This document shows, in pieces, positions 18,186 through 27,205 of a stretch of 64,000 nucleotides of DNA. How positions within the stretch are numbered: the first letter of the stretch is position 1; every line of letters begins with the position of its first letter. Source of the stretch: Bacteriovorax sp. MedPE-SWde. GTDB lineage: Bacteria; Bdellovibrionota; Bacteriovoracia; Bacteriovoracales; Bacteriovoracaceae. The translations under genes were made by a program, and so were the position numbers. The DNA is taken from the NCBI GenBank assembly GCA_001874305.1, contig MPCU01000009.1:124001-188000 (forward strand), in the 5' to 3' direction. The notes beneath the pieces were generated by a model. The model saw only the letters and a list, made by a program, of their open reading frames with translations, ran no database searches and had not been told where the DNA came from.

Positions 18186-18216
18186 AAGGCTCCTTATGGG
18201 AGCCTTCTTTGTTTTA
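18186..18216 (+). terminator. Rho-independent terminator of the potassium operon
   Basis: AAGGCTCC (18186-18193) and GGAGCCTT (18199-18206) form an 8-bp stem with a 5-nt loop, followed by a T-rich run. It starts 4 nt after the stop codon of the HAMP-domain gene. Confidence 0.88.
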
Positions 18217-18350
18217 ATGCGTAGAGTTGTCATGATTTATATTTATATAGTGAATAAAACGCATTGTGCATCTTGTTGAATACCCGAAATTAATAGAGGA
18301 AGGCCTGCGAAGTATGCTAGAATCCATAGGTTAAATGGAGATAAATTCGT

Positions 18351-20156
18351 ATGATAGATAAGAAGTACATTCGTAACTTTTCAATTATTGCCCACATTGA
18401 TCATGGTAAATCGACTTTAGCCGATCGAATCATTGAGAAAACAGGAGCGATTACTGATCGTGAGAAACAAGATCGTATTTTAGATAATATGGACCTTGAA
18501 AAAGAAAGAGGGATCACGATTAAGGCCCAAACTGTTCGCTTAGAATATAAGGGAAAAGATGGTGAAACTTACTATCTCAATATTATCGATACTCCAGGTC
18601 ACGTTGACTTTGCTTATGAGGTAAGTCGCTCGCTAGCTTCTTGTGACGGAGCACTTCTTGTTGTTGATGCTTCTCAAGGTGTTGAAGCGCAAACTCTTGC
18701 AAACGTATACATGGCAATTGAAAATGACTTAGAAATTATGCCTGTCCTTAACAAGGTTGACCTTCCTCATGCAGATGCTCCAAGAGTAAAGCAAGAGATT
18801 GAAGATATTATTGGTATTGATGCTATAGAGGCCGATGAGGTTTCGGCAAAGTCTGGTCTTGGTGTTGAAGACCTACTTGAGTCTATTGTAGAAACAATTC
18901 CTTCTCCAACTGGTGATCCTGATAATGACCTTCAAGGTCTTATATTTGATTCATGGTTTGATCAGTATCAAGGGGTAATCTTCTTATTAAGAATGGTTGA
19001 AGGAACTCTAAAAACTAAAGATAAAATTTATCTGAAAAACTCAGATCAAGAATATGAAGTATTAAAGCTTGCAGTTAACACTCCTTTCTTTACTGAGGTT
19101 AAATCACTCGGTGCTGGAGAAGTTGGAATGGTTATCTGTGGGATTAAAAATATCCGTGAAATTAAAGTAGGGGATACAATCGTAAGTTCTAAGAAGAAAG
19201 ACACTCCTGACCTTGATGGTTATGAAGAAGTGAAGCCAATGGTTTTCTGTGGTGTTTTCCCTGTTGATTCTACGGACTACGAAGTCCTAAAAGACGCATT
19301 GGAGAAACTCGCTTTAAATGACTCTTCTTTTACATATGAGCCAGAAACATCTCAGGCACTAGGGTTTGGATTCCGTTGCGGTTTCTTAGGTCTTCTTCAT
19401 ATGAATATAATTCAAGAGAGATTAGAGAGAGAGTTTGGGCTTAATCTTATTTCGACGGCACCTTCTGTTGCTTATAAAGTTCAGCAAACTGATGGTGAGA
19501 TTATTGATGTAGAAAACCCGTCAGAAATGCCAGATGTATCAAAAATTGAAGAAATTACTGAGCCAGTAGTAAATATCTCGATCCACGTTCCAAATGAATA
19601 TGTTGGAAAAATTATTCGTCTTTGCGAAGAGAAGCGTGGAATCCAAACAGATATGAAATATATCACAGAGGATAGAGTACAAATTATGTACGACCTTCCT
19701 TTAAGTGAGATGGTCTTTGACTTCTACGATAGACTTAAGAGTATGACGAAAGGTTATGCTTCAATGGACTATGAATTTAAAGGTTACCAAGCATCTAAAC
19801 TTGTAAAAGTTGATGTTCTTTTAAATGGAGAAGCGGTAGATGCTCTTTCAATTATTTGTCACAATGATAATGCATTCTATAAAGGTCGTGATTTAGTTGG
19901 AAGACTAAGAAAAATTATCGATCGTCAGCAATTTGATATTGCCATACAAGCTGCAATTGGTGCTAAAATTGTAGCTAGAGAAACAGTTAAAGCTCTTAGA
20001 AAGAACGTTCTTGCTAAATGTTATGGTGGGGATGTTTCACGTAAGAGAAAACTTCTTGAGAAGCAAAAAGAAGGTAAGAAGAGAATGAAGATGGTAGGAT
20101 CTGTTGAGGTCCCTCAGGAAGCATTCTTAGCCGTTCTTAGCGTTGATGAAGATTAA
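18351..20156 (+). CDS. lepA: Elongation factor 4 (LepA), ribosome-associated GTPase
   Basis: 601 residues, the normal length. G1 is [10 protein letters not shown], switch I/G2 is [12 protein letters not shown]3 is DTPGHVDF and G4 is NKVDLP. The LepA-specific C-terminal domain is present ([20 protein letters not shown]). It acts on translating ribosomes, promoting back-translocation or aiding initiation and assembly. A GGAG ribosome binding site precedes the ATG. The small unknown gene at 20174 follows after 17 nt and is probably co-transcribed. Confidence 0.98.
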   Translation: MIDKKYIRNFSIIAHIDHGKSTLADRIIEKTGAITDREKQDRILDNMDLEKERGITIKAQTVRLEYKGKDGETYYLNIIDTPGHVDFAYEVSRSLASCDGALLVVDASQGVEAQTLANVYMAIENDLEIMPVLNKVDLPHADAPRVKQEIEDIIGIDAIEADEVSAKSGLGVEDLLESIVETIPSPTGDPDNDLQGLIFDSWFDQYQGVIFLLRMVEGTLKTKDKIYLKNSDQEYEVLKLAVNTPFFTEVKSLGAGEVGMVICGIKNIREIKVGDTIVSSKKKDTPDLDGYEEVKPMVFCGVFPVDSTDYEVLKDALEKLALNDSSFTYEPETSQALGFGFRCGFLGLLHMNIIQERLEREFGLNLISTAPSVAYKVQQTDGEIIDVENPSEMPDVSKIEEITEPVVNISIHVPNEYVGKIIRLCEEKRGIQTDMKYITEDRVQIMYDLPLSEMVFDFYDRLKSMTKGYASMDYEFKGYQASKLVKVDVLLNGEAVDALSIICHNDNAFYKGRDLVGRLRKIIDRQQFDIAIQAAIGAKIVARETVKALRKNVLAKCYGGDVSRKRKLLEKQKEGKKRMKMVGSVEVPQEAFLAVLSVDED

Positions 20157-20173
20157 TAAAAATTAGAGGAAGC

Positions 20174-20794
20174 ATGGATAAGCTTTTTAGTATTTTAAAT
20201 ACTGCCATTGATAAATTTTCAAGTCATGAGCACCTAGATAATATTCTTGTTGCGAAAGATGAGTACTTTGAATTAACTGGCAACCTTTCAGATGTTGATG
20301 AAGACTATGAAAGTAGAATGAATGGTTTTAACTACTGGTATTTAACTCAAAGAGATGCCTCTGCGGGAACCCTATTGGAGAGTTTCTTAGATGTCTCAGA
20401 CACGACGAGTGACATAAAAGATGCCTTGTTAAATATCAATCATTCTTTATTTGAATACAAGGGTCTTAGTTTCACTAAGAAGCATACGTTTAAAGATATT
20501 CTTCATGATAAGAAATTTCATATACCGCAAGATAAGTTTCATCTTCAGTTAGTTAAAGATGATATCTTTATTGCGAGAACTATAGAACTTGAAGGAGAAG
20601 TACACCTTCTCAATGATATATCAGTACTTCCACAAGATGTGAGATCTATCCTAGTTAAAGAGTCTAAAAAAGTTAGAAAGCTAAAAGATAAGGCAAGGGA
20701 CTTACAGTTTCTAATGGCCGTTGAAAAGCTTAAGACAAAGTGGCGCAGATATGGCCACATTGATCCAAAGAAAATTTTTAAATTTGATTTCTAA
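20174..20794 (+). CDS. Conserved-looking protein of unknown function
   Basis: 206 residues, soluble, no signal peptide or membrane segment. Ribosome binding site AGAGGAAG. The N-terminal half is acidic; the C-terminal third is basic and helical (KESKKVRKLKDKARDLQFLM, TKWRRYGHIDPKKIF). The central stretch DKFHLQLVKDDIFIARTIEL looks like a beta-rich segment. It follows lepA closely and its stop overlaps the convergent gene by 4 bp. The basic tail might contact nucleic acid; no family recognised. Confidence 0.7.
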   Translation: MDKLFSILNTAIDKFSSHEHLDNILVAKDEYFELTGNLSDVDEDYESRMNGFNYWYLTQRDASAGTLLESFLDVSDTTSDIKDALLNINHSLFEYKGLSFTKKHTFKDILHDKKFHIPQDKFHLQLVKDDIFIARTIELEGEVHLLNDISVLPQDVRSILVKESKKVRKLKDKARDLQFLMAVEKLKTKWRRYGHIDPKKIFKFDF

Positions 20795-21783
20795 GCTTCG
20801 GCTTTTTGTTCAAAGTTCTCGGCTTCTTTAATACTGTGTTTCTTTCCAATAATTAAATATGGAATAACACCTAGTAAGTTTATAAGAATTAGGCAGAGAA
20901 AGTAGAGATTAAAGAGTGAAGCACCACCTGAAACACCAACAATATTAAAAAGTTTATCAAATATTGCATGACCTACACCTGCACCAGAAGGGGCAATAGG
21001 TACAGCGGTCGCTAAGAGTCCCATTGGGATGAAACCAAAAGCTTGCCCTAGGCTAATTTCTTTTCCATAGAATGGACTTGTAAGAATCCAGAAGGCCATA
21101 ATTCCAAAAAATTGAGTCATTATGCTTAAGGCGACACATGACAATGTTGTTTTTGTGTACTGACCAAATAACCATACTTGCTCAAAAGTATTGGCCGCCT
21201 TATTTCCTAGAAGAGGAATTAGCTTAATTAAACCTATAATTTTGTCTTGAATTTTCTTTGGAAGAAAAAGACCAATAAGAAAGAATACTGCTCCAGCAAA
21301 GAGTAGAAAGTTGGTATGGAGTAAGATTTTAACATCTGGAGATATTGCAACTAGGCCATCGTAGTTAAGTGCCGAAATAACACCTGTTAAGAATAGAAGT
21401 CCACATAGACCAAAGACTCTGTCCATAACGATTGATGTCAGAAGGAAGGTCTTTGAAAAGTTCTTATCGATGTCTTTAACGTAAAGAAGTTTTAAAACAT
21501 CTCCAGTAACAATTCCAGGTAAGAAGGTACTAAAGAAGAGTCCAATCCAGTTAATGGGAAGGATTTTAGTAAACTTTAATTTAGCTGAGGTTTTAAGCTC
21601 TAGAATTAGCTTCCAGCGAAATGAAGTTATTGATGTTGTGCACACAAGAAAGAGTAGGCCATATGCTAGGTTTGGACCAGAGTTGAGAAGGTCATTAAGA
21701 AGGTTGAAATCAAGTTTACCACTTGAGACTAACCAAAAAATAATACCAACAGCAAAAAATACTTTAAATGACGCAGCGACCAT
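20791..21783 (-). CDS. Flippase-like integral membrane protein (UPF0104 / MprF N-terminal type)
   Basis: 330 residues with about eight membrane helices. It has the features of the lysylphosphatidylglycerol synthase transmembrane-region family: ISFRWKLILE-type stretch (TSFRWKLILELKT), FFSTFLPGIVTGDVLKLLYV, and the C-terminal PIAPSGAGVGHAIFDKLF. There is no C-terminal aminoacyl-transferase domain. Relatives act as flippases for lipids or lipid-linked sugars. It diverges from UDP-glucose dehydrogenase, which fits a role in surface glycolipid or polysaccharide metabolism. Confidence 0.82.
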   Translation of the reverse strand: MVAASFKVFFAVGIIFWLVSSGKLDFNLLNDLLNSGPNLAYGLLFLVCTTSITSFRWKLILELKTSAKLKFTKILPINWIGLFFSTFLPGIVTGDVLKLLYVKDIDKNFSKTFLLTSIVMDRVFGLCGLLFLTGVISALNYDGLVAISPDVKILLHTNFLLFAGAVFFLIGLFLPKKIQDKIIGLIKLIPLLGNKAANTFEQVWLFGQYTKTTLSCVALSIMTQFFGIMAFWILTSPFYGKEISLGQAFGFIPMGLLATAVPIAPSGAGVGHAIFDKLFNIVGVSGGASLFNLYFLCLILINLLGVIPYLIIGKKHSIKEAENFEQKAEA

Positions 21784-21809
21784 TACTTAATTTCCTTGTA
21801 TATAAAGAC

Positions 21810-21838
21810 TTAAAACTTAACACAGATGGTGGTATTGT
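21810..21838 (+). promoter_or_regulatory. Possible sigma-70 promoter of ugd
   Basis: TTAAAA (21810-21815) and TATTGT (21833-21838) are 17 bp apart, about 34 nt upstream of the ATG. Both boxes are imperfect. Confidence 0.3.
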
Positions 21839-21871
21839 AGAAGGGCTTAAAATTTATTGAAAGGATTTAAT

Positions 21872-23185
21872 ATGAAAATTTCGGTTATTGGAACTGGTTA
21901 TGTTGGTCTCGTTAGTGGGACATGTTTTTCTGAAATAGGACATGAAGTTACATGTATTGATATTGATGAGAGTAAAGTTGAAATGCTTAAGAATGGAGAG
22001 TCTCCAATATATGAGCCAGGACTTAATGACTTACTAGATAGAAATATAAAGTCGGGAAGACTTCACTTTTCTGTGGGACTAGATTCTATTAAAGATTCAA
22101 AGTCTATTTTTCTAGCTGTTGGAACACCATCAGGTGATGATGGAAGTGCTGATCTAACTTATCTTTTTAAAGCTGCTGAAGATGTAGCAAAGAATATATC
22201 TGATGATGCAATTATCGTTATCAAGTCAACTGTTCCAGTAGGGACTTGTAACAAGGTAAGGGAGATAATTTCTGCTACAACATCTAAGAGATTTCATATC
22301 GTAAATAACCCAGAATTTCTTAAAGAAGGTTCTGCAATTGAAGACTTTATGAGGCCAGATAGAGTAGTTATTGGTCATGATAATGATCATGCTGCAGATG
22401 CTATGCATGAGCTATATGAGCCTCTTGTTAAACAAGGTAACCCAATTTATATGATGTCAAATCTTTCGGCAGAGATGACTAAGTACGCAGGAAACTGTTT
22501 CTTAGCTACAAAGATTTCTTTTATTAACGATATTGCAAAGCTTTGTGACATCGTTGGTGCAGATATCAATGAAGTTAGAAAAGGTATTTCTAGTGATAAG
22601 AGGATTGGGCAACACTTCTTATATCCAGGTCCTGGATATGGAGGAAGCTGTTTTCCAAAAGACGTTAAAGCACTACTTTACACGGCTAAGGAAAATGGAA
22701 CTGAGCTTAGAATTGTTCAGTCGACTGAAGATGTAAATGATGATCAGAAAGTTTATATGTTTGATAAAATCAATAAGCACTTTGGTGGAGAGTTAAAAGG
22801 TAAGACCTTTGCATTTTGGGGAGCAGCATTTAAAGCTAATACTGATGATGTTAGAGATTCACCTGCAATTAAAATGGCACAGTGTTTAATTGATGCAGGT
22901 GCAACAGTAAACTTCTTTGATCCTGTTGCTTCTGACAACTATATGAAAGTAATGGGTGAGAAATATGCACCTTCCCTAAAAGCATTTGAAAATAAGTATG
23001 ACTGTTTAAATGGAACAGACGCCCTTGTTACAATGACAGAGTGGAGAGAGTTTAGTTTCCCTGACTTTGAAGAAATTAAATCAAGATTAAATGACAACCT
23101 TATCTTTGATGGAAGAAATTTATTTAAGACTTCTAAAGTTAAAGAACTTGGTTTCACTTACTATGCAATTGGTAAGAGAATATAG
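21872..23185 (+). CDS. ugd: UDP-glucose 6-dehydrogenase
   Basis: 437 residues. The start is ATG at 21872 with AAAGGA upstream; the in-frame TTG at 21857 would disrupt the N-terminal NAD-binding motif context. KISVIGTGYVGLVSGTCFSE is the Rossmann motif, PEFLKEGSAIEDF the central substrate region, and YPGPGYGGSCFPKD holds the catalytic Cys. It oxidises UDP-glucose to UDP-glucuronate with two NAD+, a precursor for capsule, lipid A modification or other glycans. It forms a likely two-gene unit with the amidase at 23189. Confidence 0.97.
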   Translation: MKISVIGTGYVGLVSGTCFSEIGHEVTCIDIDESKVEMLKNGESPIYEPGLNDLLDRNIKSGRLHFSVGLDSIKDSKSIFLAVGTPSGDDGSADLTYLFKAAEDVAKNISDDAIIVIKSTVPVGTCNKVREIISATTSKRFHIVNNPEFLKEGSAIEDFMRPDRVVIGHDNDHAADAMHELYEPLVKQGNPIYMMSNLSAEMTKYAGNCFLATKISFINDIAKLCDIVGADINEVRKGISSDKRIGQHFLYPGPGYGGSCFPKDVKALLYTAKENGTELRIVQSTEDVNDDQKVYMFDKINKHFGGELKGKTFAFWGAAFKANTDDVRDSPAIKMAQCLIDAGATVNFFDPVASDNYMKVMGEKYAPSLKAFENKYDCLNGTDALVTMTEWREFSFPDFEEIKSRLNDNLIFDGRNLFKTSKVKELGFTYYAIGKRI

Positions 23186-23188
23186 ATT

Positions 23189-24001
23189 ATGTCAAAGCTG
23201 AAGATTGGAGTCATTCAATTAACATCAGTTCTAGATTACAAAAGTAATCTTTCAAAAATACAAAAATATATAGAAGACGCAAAGGGAGAAGGGGCCAAGG
23301 CCATATTTCTCCCTGAGTGTTTTTACTCTCTTTCTGATGGGAGTAAACCTAGTCCGTACCTTGTCGAAAAAGATAATGAGCATTTTGAAAATGTAAGACA
23401 ACTTGCAGTTAGAAATTCTGTTTATTTAATTGGTGGTACGGTTGCCTATAATGAAAATGGGAATGTCTTGAATAAGGCATTAAACTTTGATCCAAACGGA
23501 AATCTATTAGCAGACTACGATAAGATAAATCTCTTTGCCTGTGACATCCTTTCTAAAGATGGAACTCGAAAGCAAGTAGATGAAGGTATCATTTATACAA
23601 GTGGATCGACTCCTCAAATAATAGAGATCGAAGGTTTTAAAATTGGTTTAGCGATTTGCTTTGACCTAAGATTTTCAAACCTCTTACTTCATTATTACCG
23701 AGAAAATGTTGATCTGATTACTTTTCCTGCGGCCTTTACTGTTCCAACAGGAAGAGCTCATTGGCATACCCTTTTAAGAGCACGTGCAATTGAGGGGCAA
23801 TGCTATGTTGTTGCTGCCGGACAATGGGGACAGAATCATTCTAATGTTAGAACCTATGGTCATTCCCTTGCAGTAAATCCATGGGGAGAAGTTATGGAAG
23901 ATGCAAAAGATGGTGAAGGATATTTTGTAGTTGAGTTAAGCCGAGATGAACTCAATGAATTTGGTTCTCGAATGATTATTAATCAATCTAAAAATTATTA
24001 G
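23189..24001 (+). CDS. Carbon-nitrogen hydrolase (nitrilase superfamily, deaminated glutathione amidase-like)
   Basis: 270 residues with the catalytic triad of the superfamily: Glu in IFLPECF (residue 43), Lys in DYDKINLFACDI and Cys in GLAICFDLRF. The EVVAAGQ-like stretch CYVVAAGQWGQNH and HSLAVNPWGEV are typical of the Nit1/omega-amidase branch, which repairs deaminated glutathione or related amides. It starts 3 nt after ugd with no strong ribosome binding site, so translational coupling is likely. The exact substrate cannot be fixed from sequence. Confidence 0.88.
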   Translation: MSKLKIGVIQLTSVLDYKSNLSKIQKYIEDAKGEGAKAIFLPECFYSLSDGSKPSPYLVEKDNEHFENVRQLAVRNSVYLIGGTVAYNENGNVLNKALNFDPNGNLLADYDKINLFACDILSKDGTRKQVDEGIIYTSGSTPQIIEIEGFKIGLAICFDLRFSNLLLHYYRENVDLITFPAAFTVPTGRAHWHTLLRARAIEGQCYVVAAGQWGQNHSNVRTYGHSLAVNPWGEVMEDAKDGEGYFVVELSRDELNEFGSRMIINQSKNY

Positions 24002-24003
24002 AC

Positions 24004-24405
24004 TTACTTTTGTCCAGAGGTCTTACTTATTTCTGCAAAAAGGTTCGCAGCGATAACGGGTTTTTTCACATATCCGGCGGCGCCATTTTGAAGAGCACGA
24101 CTAATATCTTCTTCATTAAGATTTCCTGAAACCATAATTACTGGAAGATTCACAAACTCAGGGATCTCTTTAACTTTTTGCAAGAAGTGCATCCCATTTA
24201 GCTTCGGCATATTCCAATCAAGTAGAATTAGCTGAATATGGTCACTTATATTTCTCGAAGTTATCATCGCAGAAAGAGCATCTGCACCATTGTCTACAAT
24301 TTGAACCTTTTTAAAACCCTTCTTTCTTAGGATTAATTTTAGCTGCTTTGTCACTATTGGACAGTCATCTACAACGAGAATATGGAGATTTGGGCTTACT
24401 TTCAT
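24004..24405 (-). CDS. Stand-alone response-regulator receiver protein (CheY-like)
   Basis: 133 residues if started at ATG 24405, just before the receiver fold (LHILVVDDCPIVTKQ). The acidic pair is VVDD, the phosphoacceptor Asp is in LILLDWNMP, then VIMVSG and the Lys in GYVKKP. No output domain. An in-frame ATG at 24483 would add 26 hydrophobic residues that do not belong to the fold. TGgTATAAT lies 7 nt before the chosen ATG and there is no Shine-Dalgarno sequence. No kinase is adjacent. It converges on the amidase gene. Confidence 0.9.
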   Translation of the reverse strand: MKVSPNLHILVVDDCPIVTKQLKLILRKKGFKKVQIVDNGADALSAMITSRNISDHIQLILLDWNMPKLNGMHFLQKVKEIPEFVNLPVIMVSGNLNEEDISRALQNGAAGYVKKPVIAANLFAEISKTSGQK

Positions 24406-24412
24406 AGATAGA

Positions 24413-24421
24413 ATTATACCA
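24413..24421 (-). promoter_or_regulatory. Extended -10 element directly before the receiver gene
   Basis: Minus-strand TGgTATAAT ends 7 nt before the ATG at 24405, so initiation would fall at about the start codon, giving a leaderless mRNA. Confidence 0.45.
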
Positions 24422-24525
24422 AAATATGCGATGTAAGCACCTGTTTTAATAAAAGTATTGACGAAAAAACTCGGTTTTTGCATGAAAAAGCCGATAAGGG
24501 AGTAAGATATAAATAGGAGATAGTT

Positions 24526-24711
24526 ATGGAAGTATACTTTCTTGCAGCAGTTTTGGCCCTCGCTATTGGCGGAGGTGTTATTTATTCATTCTTAAACATG
24601 GTTGATAAAGAGGATGGGTTTAATAAAGGCTCTCACATAGATCTTCTTCCCCACGAGAAAGATTTTTCTCATAGGGACGCTGAGCTAGAAGAAGAGAAGC
24701 ATTCTGCTTAA
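24526..24711 (+). CDS. Small single-pass membrane protein
   Basis: 61 residues with a TAGGAG ribosome binding site. One N-terminal membrane helix (VYFLAAVLALAIGGGVIYSF) is followed by a charged cytoplasmic tail with His and Glu (LPHEKDFSHRDAELEEEKH). Size and topology resemble CcoS/FixS, the cbb3 oxidase assembly factor, but the tail does not match that family and no cco genes are nearby, so I do not name it. It converges with the Nfu gene, with stops abutting. Confidence 0.65.
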   Translation: MEVYFLAAVLALAIGGGVIYSFLNMVDKEDGFNKGSHIDLLPHEKDFSHRDAELEEEKHSA

Positions 24712-24966
24712 TTACATGTATGGGTTTTCACCCGACTCATGGTCTGTGAGGTCGACAATTTCTTCGATCTCTGGAAACTTTTGTTGAATTAACCTTTGAA
24801 TTCCGTCTTTAACTGTTGCTGATGAGCTTGTACATCCTTGGCAACCGCCTTGAAGTCTTATAAAAAGCTTATTGTTGTCGATATCTACAACTTCAACATT
24901 TCCGCCATGTGCAGCAAGTGCTGGTCGTACTTGTTCGTCTAATATGGCCTCAACTTGTCTGATCAT
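24712..24966 (-). CDS. NifU C-terminal domain protein (Nfu-type Fe-S carrier)
   Basis: 84 residues, a lone Nfu domain. The CxxC that holds a [4Fe-4S] cluster between two subunits is GGCQGCTSSSATVKDGI. The N-terminus (VRPALAAHGGNVEVVDID) and C-terminus (FPEIEEIVDLTDH) are typical. It delivers Fe-S clusters to target proteins in the cytoplasm. Ribosome binding site AAGGGAA. No other Fe-S assembly gene is in the window. Confidence 0.93.
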   Translation of the reverse strand: MIRQVEAILDEQVRPALAAHGGNVEVVDIDNNKLFIRLQGGCQGCTSSSATVKDGIQRLIQQKFPEIEEIVDLTDHESGENPYM

Positions 24967-25068
24967 AAAATTCCCTTATTTGTATAGGCTTGTTATTTTA
25001 TATTATACTCTAATTTAGATTACCGATAAGTAAATATAACCTAAAAGGTAAATTGTCTAGGATCCCAA

Positions 25069-25431
25069 ATGAACGTGTTAGTAGTTGATGACGAAAAAGA
25101 TTTAGCAGATATGTTAGAAGAAGAGATTGAGTCGCGCTTTATGTGCCGAGTTGATACAGCTTCCAATGGATTAGATGCATTTATAATGTGTCAAAAGCAC
25201 CCTTATGACTTGATTATTTCTGATCATGAAATGCCAATTATGAAAGGTTCTGCCCTTATTATCGGAATTAGAACGAGAGAGAACTTGAATCAAAAAACAC
25301 CAATCTTCATGGTGACAGCTTTTTCTGCGGATGGATTAGATTCTCTGCCGGAACTTGATGGTGTTACTTTCTTTAAAAAACCTTTTAAAATGGAAGAGTT
25401 CTTAAGAAGTATTGGAAAAATAATAGCGTAA
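25069..25431 (+). CDS. Stand-alone response-regulator receiver protein
   Basis: 120 residues, a single receiver domain: acidic pair in VLVVDDEKDLAD, phosphoacceptor Asp in LIISDHEMP, Thr/Ser in IFMVTAFS, Lys in VTFFKKPFKMEEF. No output domain and no neighbouring kinase. Ribosome binding site TAGGA. Its stop abuts that of rsmE on the other strand. It is one of two receiver-only genes within 1.5 kb, distinct in sequence from the one at 24004. Confidence 0.92.
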   Translation: MNVLVVDDEKDLADMLEEEIESRFMCRVDTASNGLDAFIMCQKHPYDLIISDHEMPIMKGSALIIGIRTRENLNQKTPIFMVTAFSADGLDSLPELDGVTFFKKPFKMEEFLRSIGKIIA

Positions 25432-26136
25432 TTACATTAGTTGGTTGAGGTGGCCTAGTAGAGCAAAAGAGGCAATTTCAACCCTAAGAATCGACGGGCT
25501 CAATTTAACTTCTTGATAACCTTTATCCTTAAATGATTGAACTTCTGCTTCTGTCCAACCTCTTTCTGGACCTATAGCAAAAATAGAGTCTTTACTAATA
25601 TCAATGGAAATATCTTTTATATGCTTGTCTGCGTATGGAGAAAGAATATATTTTTGGGCAGTACTTGGAAGGTTTAATTGACTATAGAAGGTTTCAACTT
25701 CCAAATTTGGATCTTTAAAGAAAACTGCACTTTGTGAAAGACCAAGTCTTGTCAGCTTTTTGTATTCATCATTCTTATATAATTTTGATTGAAGGTAGCT
25801 CTTTTCTGAAAGTTCTCCCTTCATAATATGAAAACTGGAAATTCCAAGACTGCTACCGTGCTCAAGAACCTTCTTCATTGTAGGAGGTCTTGAGGCCCCA
25901 ATAATAAAATGGATCGGAAATGAGAGCCCTGCTTTATTATCAATTATCTTTAACTCCACCTTGTCACTAATCCCTGAGACTTTTGCCGTAGCGAGTCCTT
26001 GGTTTAAAATCGTAACCTTTAAAGTATCACCGACTTGTATATTTACAATCTCTTGTAAGTGCTTCGTCGCAGCTTGATCAAGAAGATACTTATTCTCAGA
26101 AACAAGGTCAGAATTTGATAGAATTACGGAGTTCAT
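25432..26136 (-). CDS. rsmE: 16S rRNA (uracil-1498-N3)-methyltransferase RsmE
   Basis: 234 residues from ATG 26136; the in-frame ATG at 26229 would add 31 residues outside the family start and overlap the divergent helicase gene. The N-terminal PUA-like domain includes DQAATKHLQEIVNIQVGDTL. The SPOUT knot shows HFIIGASRPPTMKKVLEHGS, FAIGPERGWTEAEVQSF and LSPSILRVEIASFALLGHL. It methylates N3 of U1498 in 16S rRNA. It diverges from the helicase-recO pair. Confidence 0.93.
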   Translation of the reverse strand: MNSVILSNSDLVSENKYLLDQAATKHLQEIVNIQVGDTLKVTILNQGLATAKVSGISDKVELKIIDNKAGLSFPIHFIIGASRPPTMKKVLEHGSSLGISSFHIMKGELSEKSYLQSKLYKNDEYKKLTRLGLSQSAVFFKDPNLEVETFYSQLNLPSTAQKYILSPYADKHIKDISIDISKDSIFAIGPERGWTEAEVQSFKDKGYQEVKLSPSILRVEIASFALLGHLNQLM

Positions 26137-26174
26137 TTTGTAAATCCAGTAAGTTAAAGAACTCTTGGAAGTTC

Positions 26175-26180
26175 TATATT
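26175..26180 (+). promoter_or_regulatory. -10-like box close to the helicase start
   Basis: TATATT ends 8 nt before the ATG at 26189 and no Shine-Dalgarno sequence is present. Candidate for a leaderless transcript. Confidence 0.28.
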
Positions 26181-26188
26181 GCATATAA

Positions 26189-27205
26189 ATGCTTATGAAC
26201 TTTAAAACAGCTTTAGGCGAAATAGTCAAGAATCAAGCATCGTTTACACTTTTCACTGCACCAATGGGCTGGGGTAAAACACGTCTGGTTTGGGAGCTAT
26301 TAGAAGAGAATCGCAAGATCATATTTATTTGCCCTTTAAGATCAATTGTTGATGAGCTTAGCTCTAGGGAGAACTCCATTGCGCTTGGTGGAGGTGATCG
26401 CAGTCGAGCAATTAAGCAGTTTTATCAACAGGATAAGTCTGTACTTGTATCAACAGTTGAGTCTTTTCCCTGGGAGCAGGTGGATAATATAATTGAAGAT
26501 TGTAACCCGCTGTTTGTCTTAGATGAGTTTCACTTGTTCTACGAATGGGGAGAAACTTTCAGACCTCATCTCTATGAAATGTTTCGCTACTTAGTATTAG
26601 CTAGAGCGAGAATTTTTGCACTTACTGCAACCTTTGAAGAACAGGTTAAAGAGAAATTAGTAAATGATTTAAAGCTAAATGACCTTTCAAGTTACTTTAT
26701 CGATATTGGAAATTTTCAACTAAGAACTGACCCTAGTCGCGTTTTTGATATTCGGGATAAGAAGACTGTTGAAGATATTTTTCTATGTCATTGTTATCTG
26801 TACAGGAGAGGGAGAATACTCATATTTGTAAGAACAAGAAGAGAAGCCAGGGAGTGGAAGAGAAAACTGCTTAAAATGGGGCATAGCTGCTCAATTTGTC
26901 TGGGAGGAGAAGTTAGGGATTTTATAAAAGATGAATACATAGATAAGAAGAGAATAGTTATTGCGACAAGTGCATTAAGTCATGGAGTTAACTTGCGAAA
27001 TATACGTCGAGTCTTTCTAACTTATGAACCGGCCGAGTTTATGAAGGCGCAAATGATTGGACGTGGAGGACGTTTTGGAGAGTCATTTAAAGTTTATCAG
27101 TTGGCAAATAACTTGATAGAATCTAGCTTCATCAGTATCTGCTTAAATAGAGTTCGCTCTTTTATTTACCAGAATACAGTTCAAGCATTAGGGTATATTT
27201 TTTGA
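26189..27205 (+). CDS. Minimal superfamily 2 helicase-like ATPase
   Basis: 338 residues, only the two RecA-like cores. Walker A is TAPMGWGKTRL, motif Ia FICPLRSIVDEL, motif II DEFH (VLDEFHLFYEWG), motif III LTATF, motif IV ILIFVRTRREA, motif V ATSALSHGVNL and motif VI QMIGRGGR. It therefore should be an active nucleic-acid translocase, but it lacks accessory domains of RecG, RecQ, UvrB or DEAD-box proteins. The stop overlaps the TTG start of recO, so a role in recombination or repair is inferred. An ATG at 26195 is an alternative start. Which SF2 branch is unclear. Confidence 0.82.
   Translation: MLMNFKTALGEIVKNQASFTLFTAPMGWGKTRLVWELLEENRKIIFICPLRSIVDELSSRENSIALGGGDRSRAIKQFYQQDKSVLVSTVESFPWEQVDNIIEDCNPLFVLDEFHLFYEWGETFRPHLYEMFRYLVLARARIFALTATFEEQVKEKLVNDLKLNDLSSYFIDIGNFQLRTDPSRVFDIRDKKTVEDIFLCHCYLYRRGRILIFVRTRREAREWKRKLLKMGHSCSICLGGEVRDFIKDEYIDKKRIVIATSALSHGVNLRNIRRVFLTYEPAEFMKAQMIGRGGRFGESFKVYQLANNLIESSFISICLNRVRSFIYQNTVQALGYIF

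Noticed and set aside
18217-18350. Clear promoter for lepA
   Set aside because: Several AT-rich hexamers (TATAGT, TATGCT) are present but none pairs with a credible -35 at 16-18 bp.
24526-24711. Naming the 61-residue protein CcoS
   Set aside because: Topology fits, but the tail motif and neighbouring cytochrome oxidase genes are missing.
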